In this document: positions 51,601 through 51,695 of the stretch, in pieces
Layout: every line of letters starts with the position of its first letter
Position numbering within the stretch: the stretch's first letter is position 1
Assembly (NCBI GenBank): GCA_947384955.1
Contig: CANDJC010000014.1
Span: 1-51,695 of the forward strand
Source of the DNA: an uncultured Eubacterium sp.
Lineage (GTDB): Bacteria > Bacillota > Clostridia > Lachnospirales > Lachnospiraceae
DNA: 51,695 bases
Direction of reading: 5' to 3'
Program-made: the position numbers and the translations under genes
The notes under the pieces: generated by a model
Databases searched by the model: none
What the model saw: the letters and a program-made list of their open reading frames with translations, nothing else
What the model was told of the DNA's origin: nothing

Positions 51601-51695
51601 GGACGCCGGGTGACGGGAAGATGCACCGGCTTCCTGGGACGGCTCCGGAATGTTAAGAATCCCTAAGCATTCTGCATTTACGCTGTGGCCACGGA
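51601..51695 (+). repeat. Divergent fifth copy of the palindromic repeat arm, cut by the window edge
   Basis: It begins GGACGCCGGG like the outer end of arms 1-4 and then, after a different variable segment, continues GTTAAGAATCCCTAAGCATT and CTGCATTTACGCTGTGGCCA. This tracks the arm sequence GTAAGAAGTTCTAAGTTTTC, TGCGCAGGGCTGTGGCTGCG with many substitutions. It starts 22 bases after the stop of the cytidylyltransferase gene. Only the first third is in the window. Confidence 0.5.

Overview
The window reads as chromosomal DNA of an anaerobic, low-to-mid GC Firmicute, most likely a gut Lachnospiraceae (class Clostridia). The grounds are gene content (pyruvate:ferredoxin oxidoreductase, peptide ABC importer, DUF3787 protein, Rpn nuclease, LytTR/GHKL pair, teichoic-acid-type polymerases), strong AGGAGG ribosome binding sites and sigma-A promoters. 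A genus cannot be fixed from the sequence alone. No rRNA, tRNA, CRISPR array, prophage or complete insertion sequence was seen.

Layout. (1) 1-12.7 kb: the tail of a winged-helix protein, a 640-bp gap, then a nine-gene plus-strand operon. It encodes an iron-sulfur flavoprotein, a five-part oligopeptide-type ABC importer, a FAD_binding_2 reductase and two Fe-S electron carriers. The carriers are a NuoG-like/GltD chimera and a NuoF-like protein without the usual FMN/NADH motifs. Together they look like an import-and-reduce system for an unknown small molecule. (2) 12.8-22 kb: accessory and regulatory genes: an AbrB antitoxin with a truncated PIN toxin, an esterase, RpiR and TetR regulators, an Rpn nuclease gene bracketed by a duplicated TetR control region, a tiny membrane protein coupled to a membrane-anchored hydrolase, two sugar-type enzymes, MerR and a phosphopantetheinyl transferase. 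(3) 22.3-29.2 kb: two composite repeat loci. Each has two inverted arms of about 300 bp, themselves palindromic, facing an AT-rich core with iterated motifs. They bracket a LytTR/GHKL pair and a preQ1-riboswitch-controlled queT-queF-queC operon. A divergent fifth arm begins at 51.6 kb. (4) 29.3-36.7 kb: central metabolism: a MarR-like regulator with citrate synthase behind a CIRCE-like operator, O-acetylhomoserine sulfhydrylase, a DUF3787 protein and PFOR. (5) 37.1-38.5 kb: a hemerythrin-receiver fusion. (6) 38.7-51.6 kb: a cell-surface polymer cluster with two CDP-glycerol/ribitol polymerase-type transferases, two IspD/TarI-like cytidylyltransferases, an extended SDR, two pyruvyl-transferase-family proteins (one fused to a degenerate GDPD-like domain) and a very large secreted 5'-nucleotidase.

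The most unusual material is the repeat family. The outer stems of the four complete arms differ in sequence between copies but stay complementary within each copy, so pairing is conserved while sequence is not. The redox/import operon is the most interesting uncharacterised metabolic system. All functional statements rest on reading motifs by eye; no database search was run.
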